From assembly GCF_041320705.1 (NCBI RefSeq), contig NZ_JBGGTQ010000008.1:1-64000 (forward strand): a DNA stretch of 64,000 nucleotides, given 5' to 3'. Both the position numbers and the translations under genes were made by a program. Source of the DNA: Kineococcus mangrovi. Its GTDB lineage: Bacteria > Actinomycetota > Actinomycetes > Actinomycetales > Kineococcaceae. Positions within the stretch are counted from its first letter, which is position 1. Every line of letters starts with the position of its first letter. Of this stretch, positions 16,819 to 25,909 are shown one piece after another. The notes beneath the pieces were generated by a model, which worked only from the letters and a program-made list of their open reading frames with translations, searched no databases and was not told the DNA's origin.

Positions 16819-18597
16819 TCAGCCGTGCTGCGCCGTCCACGCCGCGTGCAGCCGCGAGTACGGCCCGCCGGCGTGGGCGAGTTCCGTCGCCGGGCCCACC
16901 TCGACGACGTGACCGGAGTCGACCACGACGACCGTGTCCGCGGCCTCGGCCGTCGACAACCGGTGGGCGATGGCCACCGAGGTGCGGCCGGACAGGACCC
17001 CTTCGAGCGCGCGCTGCAACCGCACCTCCGTCGCCGGGTCCACCGACGACGTCGCCTCGTCCAGCACCAGCAGGTCGGGGTCGGCGACGTGGGCACGGGC
17101 CAGGGCCACGAGCTGGCGCTCGCCCGCGGACAACCGCTCACCGCGCTGCCCGACGGGGGTGGCGAGCCCCTCGGGCAACCCGTCCAGCCAGGCCGTCAGA
17201 CCGAGGTCGGCGAACGCCTCCCGGACGTCGGCGTCGGTCGCGCCGGGACGGCCTCGGCGGACGTTGTCCCCGACCGTGGTGTCGAACAGGAAACCCTCCT
17301 GCGGGACGGCGACGACGCGGCGGTGCAGTTCCGCCGACGGCAGGTCGCGCGCGTCGACCCCCGACAGGAGGACCTGCCCCGCGACGGGGTCGACCAGCCG
17401 CGTGATGAGCCGGGACAGCGTCGTCTTGCCCGACCCCGTCTCCCCGACGACCGCGGTGCGCGACCCGGCCGGGAAGTGCAGCGTCACCCCGGCCAACACG
17501 ACCGTGGCCGACCCCGGGTAGGAGTAGGCGACGTCCTGCACCCGCACGTCGACCGGCCCGCGCGGCAGCTCGCGGGGGTCGGCCGGTTCGGGGACCGAGA
17601 CGGGCGTGTCGATGAGGTCGACGACCCGGCGCCAGCCGGCGAGCGCGTTCTGCAGCTCGTTGAGCACCTCCGTCGCGGCCTGCACGGGCCCGACCCACAA
17701 CTGCGCCAGGAACAGGAACGCGAGCAACCGGCCGAGGGTGATGTCACCGTCGATCCCGAGGAGGGTGCCGACGACGATGACGAGCGCCACGACGAGGCCG
17801 GAGACGAACACCCCGGAGGAGAACGTCACGGCCGTCGCGGTCTGCGCCTTCACGGCCTGCTTGCGGTGCGCCTCGATGGCGGCGTCGATCCGCTGCCAGG
17901 ACCGTTCCGACGCGGCGTGCGCACGGATGACGTCCGCACCCACCACCGTCTCCGACACCGCCGCGAGCAGGTCGCCCATCCGGACCCGGACGGCCTGGTA
18001 GGCCCGCGTCACCGGCCGCTGCAACCGCTGCCGCGCCAGCACCAGCGGCACGAAGCAGCCGAGGACGACGAGGGCGAGCTGCCAGGAGTAGAAGAACATC
18101 GCCGCCGTCGCCAGCAGCACCTGACCGGCGGACAGCACGAGCACGAGCATCCCGGTCTGCAGGAACGTCGAGATCGTGTCGACGTCGCTCGTCACCCGGC
18201 TCACGAGGGATCCCCGGCGCTCGCCGCTCTGGGTGAGGACGGCGAGGTCGTGCACGTGCCGGAACGCCCGCACGCGCAGGCTCGCCAGCCCCGCCTCGGT
18301 CGCGCGGAACAGGCGCACGTTGACGATCCACGCCGTGCCGGCGGTGACGAGGACGACGAGGGCGGCGACGGCGCACAGCAGGACGATGCGGCCGACGTCC
18401 GGGCCACCCTGTGCCTGCACGCCGGTGTCGATGGTCTGCTGCACCGCGACGGGGACGGCGAGCTTGCCGAGCGTCGTGGCGGCCGCGATGGCGAGGGTGA
18501 GGCCGATCCCCTCGGCGAACTCGGGGGTGAGTTCCCGGGCCCGCGCGATGACGCCCCGGTCCACGGTGCCGGTCCGGACGCTGCTCTGGACGCTCAC
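16819..18597 (-). CDS. ABC exporter half-transporter, catalytic-Walker-B subunit
   Basis: This 592-residue type IV ABC half-transporter has an N-terminal six-helix membrane domain (about 30-330) and a C-terminal nucleotide-binding domain. Walker A is GETGSGKTT, the Q-loop VAVPQEGFLF, Walker B LLVLDEATSSVDP with the catalytic Glu, and the switch His lies in AIAHRLST. The signature is LSAGE rather than LSGGQ. It starts at a GTG overlapping the stop of the partner gene by 4 bp. It should form a heterodimeric drug, lipid or peptide exporter with the 18594-20420 product, providing the catalytically competent Walker B at one site and the altered signature at the other. Confidence 0.92.
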   Translation of the reverse strand: MSVQSSVRTGTVDRGVIARARELTPEFAEGIGLTLAIAAATTLGKLAVPVAVQQTIDTGVQAQGGPDVGRIVLLCAVAALVVLVTAGTAWIVNVRLFRATEAGLASLRVRAFRHVHDLAVLTQSGERRGSLVSRVTSDVDTISTFLQTGMLVLVLSAGQVLLATAAMFFYSWQLALVVLGCFVPLVLARQRLQRPVTRAYQAVRVRMGDLLAAVSETVVGADVIRAHAASERSWQRIDAAIEAHRKQAVKAQTATAVTFSSGVFVSGLVVALVIVVGTLLGIDGDITLGRLLAFLFLAQLWVGPVQAATEVLNELQNALAGWRRVVDLIDTPVSVPEPADPRELPRGPVDVRVQDVAYSYPGSATVVLAGVTLHFPAGSRTAVVGETGSGKTTLSRLITRLVDPVAGQVLLSGVDARDLPSAELHRRVVAVPQEGFLFDTTVGDNVRRGRPGATDADVREAFADLGLTAWLDGLPEGLATPVGQRGERLSAGERQLVALARAHVADPDLLVLDEATSSVDPATEVRLQRALEGVLSGRTSVAIAHRLSTAEAADTVVVVDSGHVVEVGPATELAHAGGPYSRLHAAWTAQHG

Positions 18598-20420
18598 GCG
18601 GCCCCCTCCTCGGCGGCCCGGTCCGCGGCGGCGCGGGCGTAGGCGGTGACCAGTTCCCGGTACCCCTCGTCGCGGGCGGCGACCTCGTCGGCGGGCCCGC
18701 GGTCGACGACCCGGCCGCGGTCGAGGTGGACGACCTCGTCGGCGAGGGCGATGGTGGCGGGCCGGTACGCGACGACCACGACGGTCGTGCCCGTCCCGGA
18801 CTCCTCCAGCCCGTCCAGGACGGCGCGCTCGACGGCCGGGTCGAGGGCGCTCGTGGCGTCGTCGAGCACGAGCAGCCGGGGCTGCCGCACGAGCGCACGG
18901 GCCAGGGCGAGGCGCTGGCGCTGACCACCGGACAACGTCGAACCCCGCTCGCCGACGAGCTCGTCGAGGCCGTGGGGGAGGGCGGCGACGAAACCGTCGG
19001 CGCGGGCCAGGCGCAGCGCCCGCCACACCTCCTCGTCGGAGACCTCCAGGCCGAGGGCGACGTTGCCGCGGATCGAGTCGTCGAAGACGAACGTCGACTG
19101 CGGGACGAGAGCCGCGGCCCCGGCCACCTGCCCCTCGGCGAGGCGGCGGACGTCGACGCCGTCGAGCAGCACGTCCCCGGAGGTGGGGTCGACGAGCCGC
19201 ACGAGGAGACCGGCGAGCGTCGACTTGCCCGACCCGGTGCCGCCGACGACCGCGACGGTGGTGCCGGCGGCCACGTCGAGCGTGACGTCGGTGAGGACCG
19301 GCGGCGGCTCGGGGTGCCTCACCCCGGGCTCGGCGAGCGGGTCCGCGGCGGGAGCCGGGTGGCGGTAGGACAGGCCCGTCGCGGTGACGGTGAGCGGGCC
19401 GCCGGCCGGCGCGGGGTGCGTGCCCCACTCGGTCCGCGACCGCTCCTGCAGCACGTCCTGCACGCGCGCGTCGCCCGCGACCGTGCGGGGCAGGTCGGCC
19501 AGCAACCAGCCGAAGGAGCGGACCGGGAAGGCCAGCAGGCTCAGCAGGTAGGCGACCTGCACGAGGTCGCCGACGTCGGTGGCACCCGAGGCGACGCGCA
19601 CCGACCCGACGACCAGGACGAGCAGCGTGCCGAGGGAGGGCAGCGCCTCGATGACGGGGTCGAAGGCCCCGCGCGTGCGGCCGGCGGCGACGTTGGCGTC
19701 CCGCAGGCGTTCGGCGTCGGCGCGGAACCGGGTGACCTCCTCCTCGGCCAGGCCGAGGGTCTTGACGACCAGGGCGCCCTCGAAGCTCTCGTGGGCCGTG
19801 GCGGAGACCTCCCCGCGCAACCGCTGGACGGCGACGACGAGGGGGGACATCCGGCGCTGGTAGACGATGTTCGAGGCCAGCAGCGCCGGCACGACGAGCA
19901 GCCCGACCGCGGCGAGGACCGGGTCGGCGGCGACCATCGCGAGGCCGGCGAACAGGATGAGCACGGCGGTGCCCAGGGCGAACGGCAGGACCATCGTCGC
20001 CTGCCACGTCGCCTCGACGTCGGAACCCGCGGTGGCCAGCAACCGTCCCGCGGGGTGGGCGTGGTGCCAGGAGAGGGGCAGGTCGAGGTAGCGGCGCGCG
20101 AGGAGGCGCCGGTACCGCGCCTGCAGCGCGAAGGTGAAGGCACCGCCGAAGATCCGGCGCAGCAGCACCGAGCCGACGAGGACCACGGTGACGCTCATGA
20201 GCGTGGCGCCCGCGAGCCACACGTCGCGGGGGGTGACCGAACCCGAGCCCGTGAGGGCGGGGACGACGACGTCGCTCGTCACCCGGCCCACGAGGAAACC
20301 CGAGAGGGCGTTGCCGCCGCCGAAGATCACCGAACCGACGATCGCGATGCGGAAGGGGCGGGGCTCCTCGCGGATCCCCCGGGCCAGTGTTCGCACGCCG
20401 TCGAGGAACGTTCCACTCAC
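18594..20420 (-). CDS. ABC exporter half-transporter, degenerate-site subunit
   Basis: This 608-residue half-transporter has a membrane domain (about 25-310) and a nucleotide-binding domain with Walker A GGTGSGKST, Q-loop ALVPQSTFVF and intact signature LSGGQRQRLALARAL. Walker B reads LLVLDDATSALDP, with Asp in place of the catalytic Glu, and the switch His is replaced by Tyr in VVAYRPAT. Both changes mark the degenerate half of an asymmetric heterodimer. The GTG start at 20420 has AAAGGG 8 nt upstream. A LacI-type operator-like palindrome lies just upstream at 20439-20451. The partner is the overlapping downstream gene; the cargo is unknown. Confidence 0.92.
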   Translation of the reverse strand: MSGTFLDGVRTLARGIREEPRPFRIAIVGSVIFGGGNALSGFLVGRVTSDVVVPALTGSGSVTPRDVWLAGATLMSVTVVLVGSVLLRRIFGGAFTFALQARYRRLLARRYLDLPLSWHHAHPAGRLLATAGSDVEATWQATMVLPFALGTAVLILFAGLAMVAADPVLAAVGLLVVPALLASNIVYQRRMSPLVVAVQRLRGEVSATAHESFEGALVVKTLGLAEEEVTRFRADAERLRDANVAAGRTRGAFDPVIEALPSLGTLLVLVVGSVRVASGATDVGDLVQVAYLLSLLAFPVRSFGWLLADLPRTVAGDARVQDVLQERSRTEWGTHPAPAGGPLTVTATGLSYRHPAPAADPLAEPGVRHPEPPPVLTDVTLDVAAGTTVAVVGGTGSGKSTLAGLLVRLVDPTSGDVLLDGVDVRRLAEGQVAGAAALVPQSTFVFDDSIRGNVALGLEVSDEEVWRALRLARADGFVAALPHGLDELVGERGSTLSGGQRQRLALARALVRQPRLLVLDDATSALDPAVERAVLDGLEESGTGTTVVVVAYRPATIALADEVVHLDRGRVVDRGPADEVAARDEGYRELVTAYARAAADRAAEEGAA

Positions 20421-20438
20421 TACCTGACCCTTTCACAG

Positions 20439-20451
20439 GGAAAGCGCTTCC
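20439..20451. promoter_or_regulatory. LacI-family-type operator upstream of the ABC exporter operon
   Basis: GGAAAGCGCTTCC contains the perfect eight-base palindrome AAGCGCTT (20442-20449) typical of LacI/GalR-family operators. It lies 19-31 bases upstream of the exporter's GTG start, in a position to block transcription or early elongation. No LacI-family regulator is encoded in the window, so the binder would come from elsewhere. One site only; chance occurrence cannot be excluded. Confidence 0.4.
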
Positions 20452-20511
20452 GCTGCGGCGACGAGGTCGCGGTCCGGGTGCGCGCGCGGACGAGAAGATC
20501 GAGACAACCCC

Positions 20512-20540
20512 TTGACCATCGATCGTGCACGATCTACGGT
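20512..20540 (+). promoter_or_regulatory. sigma-A-like promoter with a 14-bp palindromic operator in its spacer (gntR)
   Basis: TTGACC at 20512-20517 and TACGGT at 20535-20540 are separated by exactly 17 nt, a good vegetative promoter. The spacer's last 14 bases (20521-20534) are the perfect palindrome GATCGTGCACGATC. A bound protein there would block RNA polymerase, so this is a likely autoregulatory operator of the GntR protein at 20668. The core TCGATCGTGCA is shared with 1127-1137 and, reversed, with 10356-10366. Confidence 0.6.
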
Positions 20541-20667
20541 CGACGACACCACGAACGGCTCGACGAGGAGCAGGCGCCGACGGCGGCGCCCGAGGAGGTG
20601 AGGACCGTGCCGCACCCCGCCAGACCCCGCGCCAGGACGACCAGGACCGTCAGGAGGGCTGTCTACG

Positions 20668-21369
20668 ATGACGCTCGTGGACCAGACGAGGACCCGACGG
20701 GCACCGGCGCCCAGCCGCCAGATGCTCGCCGACCACGTCTACGACGCCGTGCTCGACCTCCTCATCGACGGCGAGCTGAAAGCCGGCGCGGCCCTCGGGA
20801 TCGACGGCCTCGCCCGCGAGTTCGGCGTGTCCCAGACCCCCGTCCGCGAGGCCCTGGCCCGGCTGGAGTCCACCGGGCTCGTCCGGCGCACCGCCCTCAA
20901 GGGGTACCGGGTGGCGCCCGTGGCGACCCCGGAGGAACTCGTCCGGCTCATGCAGGCCCGTCTCGTCCTCGAACCGGCCCTCGCGCAGATGGCGGCCGAC
21001 CGGCTCACCCCGCAGGTCCTCGCCGACCTCGAACGAGCCGTCCACGACCTCGCCACCGCCCCGCTCGGGCCCTCGTTCCACGAGTTCCGCCAGTACTGGG
21101 AAGCCGACGAGCGATTCCACCGCATCATCGCCGAGGCCGCGGGCAACGAGTTCCTGCTGTCGGCCTACCAGGCCCTCGGCGGCCAGATCCAGCGCTTCCG
21201 CCTCTTCGGCGGCGGGGGCGTCACCGATTCCGACCACTGCGTCGCCGAGCACACCCGCGTCCTCGACGGCCTGCGCACGGGCGACCCCGCCACCGCCCGG
21301 GCGGCGATGGCCGCCCACATCGCCGAGGCGCGCGACCGCGCGCTCGGGGCCTACGACGCCCCCGCCTGA
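20668..21369 (+). CDS. GntR-family regulator, FadR/FCD subfamily
   Basis: This 233-residue regulator has an N-terminal winged helix (about 15-80, with FGVSQTPVREALARLES as the recognition region) and an all-helical FCD effector domain (about 90-215) that in the family binds metal and carboxylate or sugar-acid ligands; ADERFHRIIAEAAGN and CVAEHTRVLDGL are typical segments. The ATG at 20668 follows CAGGAGGG. The promoter at 20512-20540 contains a palindromic operator and leaves a leader of about 120 nt. The beta-xylosidase gene begins 60 bp downstream on the same strand, so it likely controls the xylosidase/importer operon and itself. Confidence 0.9.
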   Translation: MTLVDQTRTRRAPAPSRQMLADHVYDAVLDLLIDGELKAGAALGIDGLAREFGVSQTPVREALARLESTGLVRRTALKGYRVAPVATPEELVRLMQARLVLEPALAQMAADRLTPQVLADLERAVHDLATAPLGPSFHEFRQYWEADERFHRIIAEAAGNEFLLSAYQALGGQIQRFRLFGGGGVTDSDHCVAEHTRVLDGLRTGDPATARAAMAAHIAEARDRALGAYDAPA

Positions 21370-21428
21370 ACCACCCCACCCCCACCAGTCGCGATCCTGT
21401 GGCTGCACCCTGCCCCGGAGGGCGAACC

Positions 21429-23153
21429 ATGAGCACCAGCACTGCTCACAACCCCGGCCTGTCCACCGACACCAACCACTTCCCCCGCTCCGCGCCGAGC
21501 GACCCCGGCGCCCCGCACGTGGAGTCCGCCACCGTCGTCGTCGACGCCGCCGGCGACCGCGGACCGCTCACCCGGCTGTGGGAGAGCATCGGCTACGACG
21601 AGATCAACTGGACGTACACCCCGACCGGCCGGACGCTGCTGGGCACCTTCGGTGAGCTGTCCCCGCGGCCGTTCCTCGTCCGCCCGCACTACGTGTTCTG
21701 CTCGGGCACGGGTTTCGGCATCCCGCACTGGGGCAACGGGAACGTCTACCACGAAGACGCCGACGGGAACCCGCACTACGACTTCACCATCGCCGACCAG
21801 ACCTACGACGCGATCGTCGAGGCCGGCCACCACGTGCTCATGGAGATCGCCTTCACCCCGCGCGACCTCCTGCCGCCGGAGGCCGACGAGCTCGCGGTCG
21901 TCCCCAGCCCCACCGTCTACAGCAACTACGAGGCCGGCGCCTGGGCCTACCCGCCGAAGGACTACGAGAAGTGGCGCGGGCTCGTCGCCGCCCACGTCCG
22001 GCACTGCGTCGAGCGCTACGGCCTCACCGAGGTGCGCGAGTGGCTGTTCGAGCTGTGGAACGAACCGGACATCTTCTACTGGAAGGGCACCCCGGAGCAG
22101 TTCTGCGACCTCTACCGCGTCACCGCCGAAGCCGTGCGCAGCGTCCTGCCCGACGCGAAGGTCGGCGGGCCCGCGGTGACGGGCGGTGGCGTGGAGTTCC
22201 TGCGCACCTTCCTGACGTACACCTCCGAGCACGACGTCGCCCTCGACTTCGTCTCGTTCCACACCAAGGGGTCGGCCTTCACCCCCTGGCGCGTCTACGG
22301 ACCCACGGGCGGCCCGGCACCGGAGAAGCAGAACCCCTCGACGCACAAGATGCTCTACGAGATCCGCCGCATGCAGCGCGTCGTCGCAGAGTTCCCGCAG
22401 TACCACGGTCTGCCCGCCATCGTCGACGAGTGCGACGCGGGCGTGCCCGCGCACTACAGCGTCTACGACAACGCGAACTTCCGGTTCCAGAACACCGAGT
22501 ACTACCCGGTGTTCCAGGTCAAGCTGTTCAAGAAGATCCTCGACCTCAACGAGACCGAGACCGTCACCGTCGAGCAGGCCACGTCCTGGAGCTTCTACTT
22601 CGAGGGCGAGCGGTACTTCGAGGGGACCCGCGCGTTCCTCACGGCCGGGGGGATCGAGAAACCGCTGCTCAACGCCTACCGCATGGTCTCCCGCCTCGGC
22701 GGGCGCCGGCTCACCGCGACCTCGGACGCCATGAGCCCCGTCGAGGACCTCGACGCCGGCGACGGGCGCAGCATGCGCGAGGAGGTCGACGCGCTGGCCT
22801 CGGCGGACGCCGCGGGCCGCGTCAGCGTCCTCGTCTGGCGGCACACCGACGACCAGCACCACGAGGACACCCGGTCCACCCCCGTCGCCCTGCGCGTGGA
22901 GAACCTGCCCGACGGCACGTACGCGCTGCACCACCACCGCATCGACGCCACCCACAGCAACGCCCACACCGCGTGGACGGAGCAGGGCAGCCCGCAGGAC
23001 CCGACGGCCGAGCAGCTCGCCGCCGTCAAGGCCCGGCAGGGTCTGGAGGAGCTCGAACCGGCCCGCGACGTCACCGTCAGCGGCGGGACGTTCTCGGCCA
23101 CCGTCGAGCTCCCCCTGCCGTCGGTCTCGCTCCTCGTGCTGGAACCGCGGTGA
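21429..23153 (+). CDS. GH39 family beta-xylosidase
   Basis: This 574-residue protein resembles family 39 retaining glycosidases (beta-D-xylosidase or alpha-L-iduronidase branch). The acid/base Glu is in ELWNEPDIFYW near residue 208 and the probable nucleophile Glu in IVDECDAG near residue 330. The barrel is followed by a beta-sandwich. No signal peptide is present, so it should act in the cytosol on imported xylosides. The ATG at 21429 has GGAGGG 6 nt upstream. It overlaps the aldo/keto reductase gene by 4 bp. The regulator, reductase and importer around it fit xylo-oligosaccharide use, though another beta-linked pentoside is possible. Confidence 0.88.
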   Translation: MSTSTAHNPGLSTDTNHFPRSAPSDPGAPHVESATVVVDAAGDRGPLTRLWESIGYDEINWTYTPTGRTLLGTFGELSPRPFLVRPHYVFCSGTGFGIPHWGNGNVYHEDADGNPHYDFTIADQTYDAIVEAGHHVLMEIAFTPRDLLPPEADELAVVPSPTVYSNYEAGAWAYPPKDYEKWRGLVAAHVRHCVERYGLTEVREWLFELWNEPDIFYWKGTPEQFCDLYRVTAEAVRSVLPDAKVGGPAVTGGGVEFLRTFLTYTSEHDVALDFVSFHTKGSAFTPWRVYGPTGGPAPEKQNPSTHKMLYEIRRMQRVVAEFPQYHGLPAIVDECDAGVPAHYSVYDNANFRFQNTEYYPVFQVKLFKKILDLNETETVTVEQATSWSFYFEGERYFEGTRAFLTAGGIEKPLLNAYRMVSRLGGRRLTATSDAMSPVEDLDAGDGRSMREEVDALASADAAGRVSVLVWRHTDDQHHEDTRSTPVALRVENLPDGTYALHHHRIDATHSNAHTAWTEQGSPQDPTAEQLAAVKARQGLEELEPARDVTVSGGTFSATVELPLPSVSLLVLEPR

Positions 23154-23983
23154 CCGCCCCGGAACTGGACGCCGTCCGGCTGCACGACGGCGTCGCCGTC
23201 CCCCAGCTCGGGGTGGGGGTGTTCCAGGTCCCGCCGGACGACGCGCAGCGCGTCGTGGAGGACGCCCTCGACCTCGGCTACCGGCACGTCGACACGGCCG
23301 CCGCGTACGTCAACGAGGCAGGGGTCGGGGCGGCCCTCGCGGCCAGCGGGCTGCCCCGGGAGGACGTGTTCGTCACGTCCAAGCTGCGCAACGGCGACCA
23401 GGGGTACGACTCGGCGCTGCGCGCCTACGACGACACGTGCGCCCGGCTGGGGGTCGAGCAGCTCGACCTGTACCTGGTGCACTGGCCGAACCCCGCGGCC
23501 GGCCGGTACGCCGACAGCTGGCGGGCCCTGCAGCGGCTGCACGCCGAGGGGCGGGTCCGGGCGGTGGGGGTCTCGAACTTCCTCGTCGAGCACCTGGACG
23601 CCCTGGACGGGGTCCCGGCCGTCAACCAGGTCGAACTGCACCCCACGTACCAGCAGCGCGGCCTCGTCGCGGCCTGCCGGGACCGGGGGATCGTCGTGGA
23701 GGCGTACTCCCCGCTCGGGCAGGGCGCCGACCTCACCGACCCCGCGGTCGTCGGGCTCGCCGAGCGCCACGGCGTCACCCCGGCCCAGGTCGTCCTGGCC
23801 TGGCACCTGCAGTCCGGGCACGTCGTCATCCCCAAGTCCAGCCGCCGCGCGCGGCTGGCCGAGAACCTGGCCGCCGCCGAGCTGGTCCTCACCGAGGACG
23901 AGCTGGAGGCGGTGAGCTCGCTGGACCGGGGCCACCGGACCGGCGGGGACCCGGCCACCTTCTCGCTCAGCCAGATCCGGTAG
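23150..23983 (+). CDS. aldo/keto reductase (AKR5-like)
   Basis: This 277-residue NADPH-dependent reductase has the AKR barrel and catalytic tetrad segments: DTAAAYVNE (Asp and Tyr), TSKLRNGD (Lys) and LVHWPNP (His). The cofactor region IPKSSRRARLAENL is typical of 2,5-diketo-gluconate reductase-like members. The GTG start overlaps the xylosidase stop as GTGA. In this operon it may reduce the released sugar or an aldehyde product. Substrate unknown. A second AKR (45145-45966) lies elsewhere in the window. Confidence 0.9.
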   Translation: MTAPELDAVRLHDGVAVPQLGVGVFQVPPDDAQRVVEDALDLGYRHVDTAAAYVNEAGVGAALAASGLPREDVFVTSKLRNGDQGYDSALRAYDDTCARLGVEQLDLYLVHWPNPAAGRYADSWRALQRLHAEGRVRAVGVSNFLVEHLDALDGVPAVNQVELHPTYQQRGLVAACRDRGIVVEAYSPLGQGADLTDPAVVGLAERHGVTPAQVVLAWHLQSGHVVIPKSSRRARLAENLAAAELVLTEDELEAVSSLDRGHRTGGDPATFSLSQIR

Positions 23984-23997
23984 GGAGGCAACCCTCG

Positions 23998-24972
23998 ATG
24001 GCGAGAACGATCAGCCCACCCCCGGCCGTGGCTCCGACGGAGCTCGCGACCACGGGACGCCGCAAGCGCGGGATCGACACCCGCCGCCAGACGATCTGGA
24101 TCTGGGCGTTCCTCACCCCCACCATCGTCCTGTACGGCCTGTACACGCTGTACCCCATCGTGGCCAGCTACTGGTACTCGCTCGTGGAGTGGAACGGGTT
24201 CTCCTCCAGCCAGCGCTTCGTCGGGATCAGCAACTACCAGGCCGTCCTGGCCGACCCCGCGTTCTGGTCGTCGGTGCGGATCACCTTGGTCTTCATGCTG
24301 CTGGTCGCGCCGGCCCGCATCCTGCTGAGCCTGCTGCTGGCCATGCTGCTGAACTCGCCGAAGCTGCCGCTGCGGAACCTGTTCCGCACCGTCTACTTCC
24401 TCCCGGTCGTCACCACGACCGCCATCGTCGGGGTCGTCATGCAGTTCGTCTTCGACCCCGCCAGCGGCCCGTTCACGGCGTTCCTCAAGGCCTTGGGGGC
24501 GGACACCGGGATCGACTTCCTCGGCGACTCCGGGACGGCGCTCGTCACGGCCGCCGCGGTGTACGTCTGGAAGTTCTTCGGGATCACGATGGTCTACTGG
24601 CTCGCGGCGCTGCAGACCGTCCCGACGGAGCTGTACGAGGCGGCCCGCATCGACGGTGCCGGGGCGTTCCACATCTTCCGGTACGTCACGCTGCCGCTGC
24701 TCGTCCCGTTCCTGCTCATCATCACCGTGCTCACGGTCGAGGACACGTTCCACGCCTTCGACCTCATGCAGACGATGACGGGCGGCGGACCGTTCTTCTC
24801 CACCGAGATCATCGAGATCTACATCTACCGCTGGGCGTTCAGCGCCTCCATCCCGCAGCTCGGCTTCGCCTCGGCGGCCGCCGTCCTGTTCGGGCTGTTC
24901 GTCATGGTCGTCGGTGCGCTGCAGGCCTGGGCGCTCGTCGTGGCCCGCCGCAGCCGGAAGGACCTCTCGTGA
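23998..24972 (+). CDS. sugar ABC transporter permease, MalF type
   Basis: This 324-residue membrane protein has about six transmembrane helices and the EAA-type loop YEAARIDGAGAFHIFRYVT near residues 213-231. The ATG at 23998 has GGGAGG about 9 nt upstream, 14 bp after the reductase. It overlaps the next permease by 4 bp. Together with 24969-25859 and the binding protein at 25910 it forms the second sugar importer of the window. No ATPase subunit is encoded here. Confidence 0.92.
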   Translation: MARTISPPPAVAPTELATTGRRKRGIDTRRQTIWIWAFLTPTIVLYGLYTLYPIVASYWYSLVEWNGFSSSQRFVGISNYQAVLADPAFWSSVRITLVFMLLVAPARILLSLLLAMLLNSPKLPLRNLFRTVYFLPVVTTTAIVGVVMQFVFDPASGPFTAFLKALGADTGIDFLGDSGTALVTAAAVYVWKFFGITMVYWLAALQTVPTELYEAARIDGAGAFHIFRYVTLPLLVPFLLIITVLTVEDTFHAFDLMQTMTGGGPFFSTEIIEIYIYRWAFSASIPQLGFASAAAVLFGLFVMVVGALQAWALVVARRSRKDLS

Positions 24973-25859
24973 CCACGCTCACCCGCCCCGCCCGTCCCAC
25001 CGCCCCGCCCGGCGAGGGGCTCGGTCGCCGCATCGCCCGCCGGGCCCCCTGGTGGGGCGTGCTGCTCCTGCTGGCCGTCCTCGCGCTCGTCTGGGTCTAC
25101 CCGTTCGTGTGGATGGTGTCGGCCTCGCTCAAGAGCTCCCTGGAGGTGTTCACGGCCGGGCTGACGCTCGTGCCGGAGGACTTCGCGTGGGAGAACTACT
25201 CCCGGGCCTGGACGGACGCGAACTTCGGCCGGTACATGGTGAACACCGTCATCCTCACGGTGTCCACCGTCGTCATCGTCGTCGTCCGCTGCGCCCTCGC
25301 CGGGTACGTGCTGGGCCGCTACCGCTTCCGCGGGCAGAAGCTCATCATCGGCGTGCTCGTCGCGACGCTGTTCGTCCCGACCGGCTACACCATCATCCCC
25401 ATCGTCAAGCTGTCGATGGAGCTGGGTCTGCTGAACTCCCTCACCGGGATGGTCCTGGCCCTGTCCGGGGCGGCCAACGTGTCCGCGATCCTCATCTACG
25501 CCGGCTACTTCCGGCAGCTGCCGAAGGAGCTGGAGGAGGCGGCGACGGTCGACGGCGCGGGTTTCGGGCGCGTCTTCTTCCAGATCATGCTCCCCCTGTC
25601 GATGCCCGTCACCGCCACCGTGGCGCTGCTGACGTTCCTCGCCACCTGGAACGCGTTCTTCCTGCCCCTCGTGTTCTCCTTCAGCGACCCGGACCTGCGG
25701 ACCCTGTCGGTCGGCATGCAGGCCTTCGTCGGGGAGAACGCCACCGACTGGTCCGGGATGGCCGCCGCGGGCGTCATCTCGATCCTGCCCATCGTCGCGC
25801 TGTTCCTCTTCCTCCAGCGGTACTTCGTGGAAGGCATCGCCGGAGCCGTCAAGTCCTGA
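24969..25859 (+). CDS. sugar ABC transporter permease, MalG type
   Basis: This 296-residue membrane protein has six predicted helices and the conserved loop LEEAATVDGAGFGRVFFQI near residues 189-207. The GTG start overlaps the preceding stop codon (GTGA). It pairs with the upstream permease. The gene order permease, permease, binding protein differs from the first importer, where the binding protein comes first. Confidence 0.92.
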   Translation: MTTLTRPARPTAPPGEGLGRRIARRAPWWGVLLLLAVLALVWVYPFVWMVSASLKSSLEVFTAGLTLVPEDFAWENYSRAWTDANFGRYMVNTVILTVSTVVIVVVRCALAGYVLGRYRFRGQKLIIGVLVATLFVPTGYTIIPIVKLSMELGLLNSLTGMVLALSGAANVSAILIYAGYFRQLPKELEEAATVDGAGFGRVFFQIMLPLSMPVTATVALLTFLATWNAFFLPLVFSFSDPDLRTLSVGMQAFVGENATDWSGMAAAGVISILPIVALFLFLQRYFVEGIAGAVKS

Positions 25860-25909
25860 TCCACGCGACCACCACCCCCGCACGACCACTCTCGACGAGG
25901 AGAACCGTC

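Noticed and set aside
20607-20667. GTG preceded by GAGGAGGTGAGG, which looks like a good ribosome site upstream of gntR
   Set aside because: The frame it opens runs into the gntR gene out of frame and gives an Arg/Pro-rich product with no support. It could be a leader peptide, but nothing shows it.
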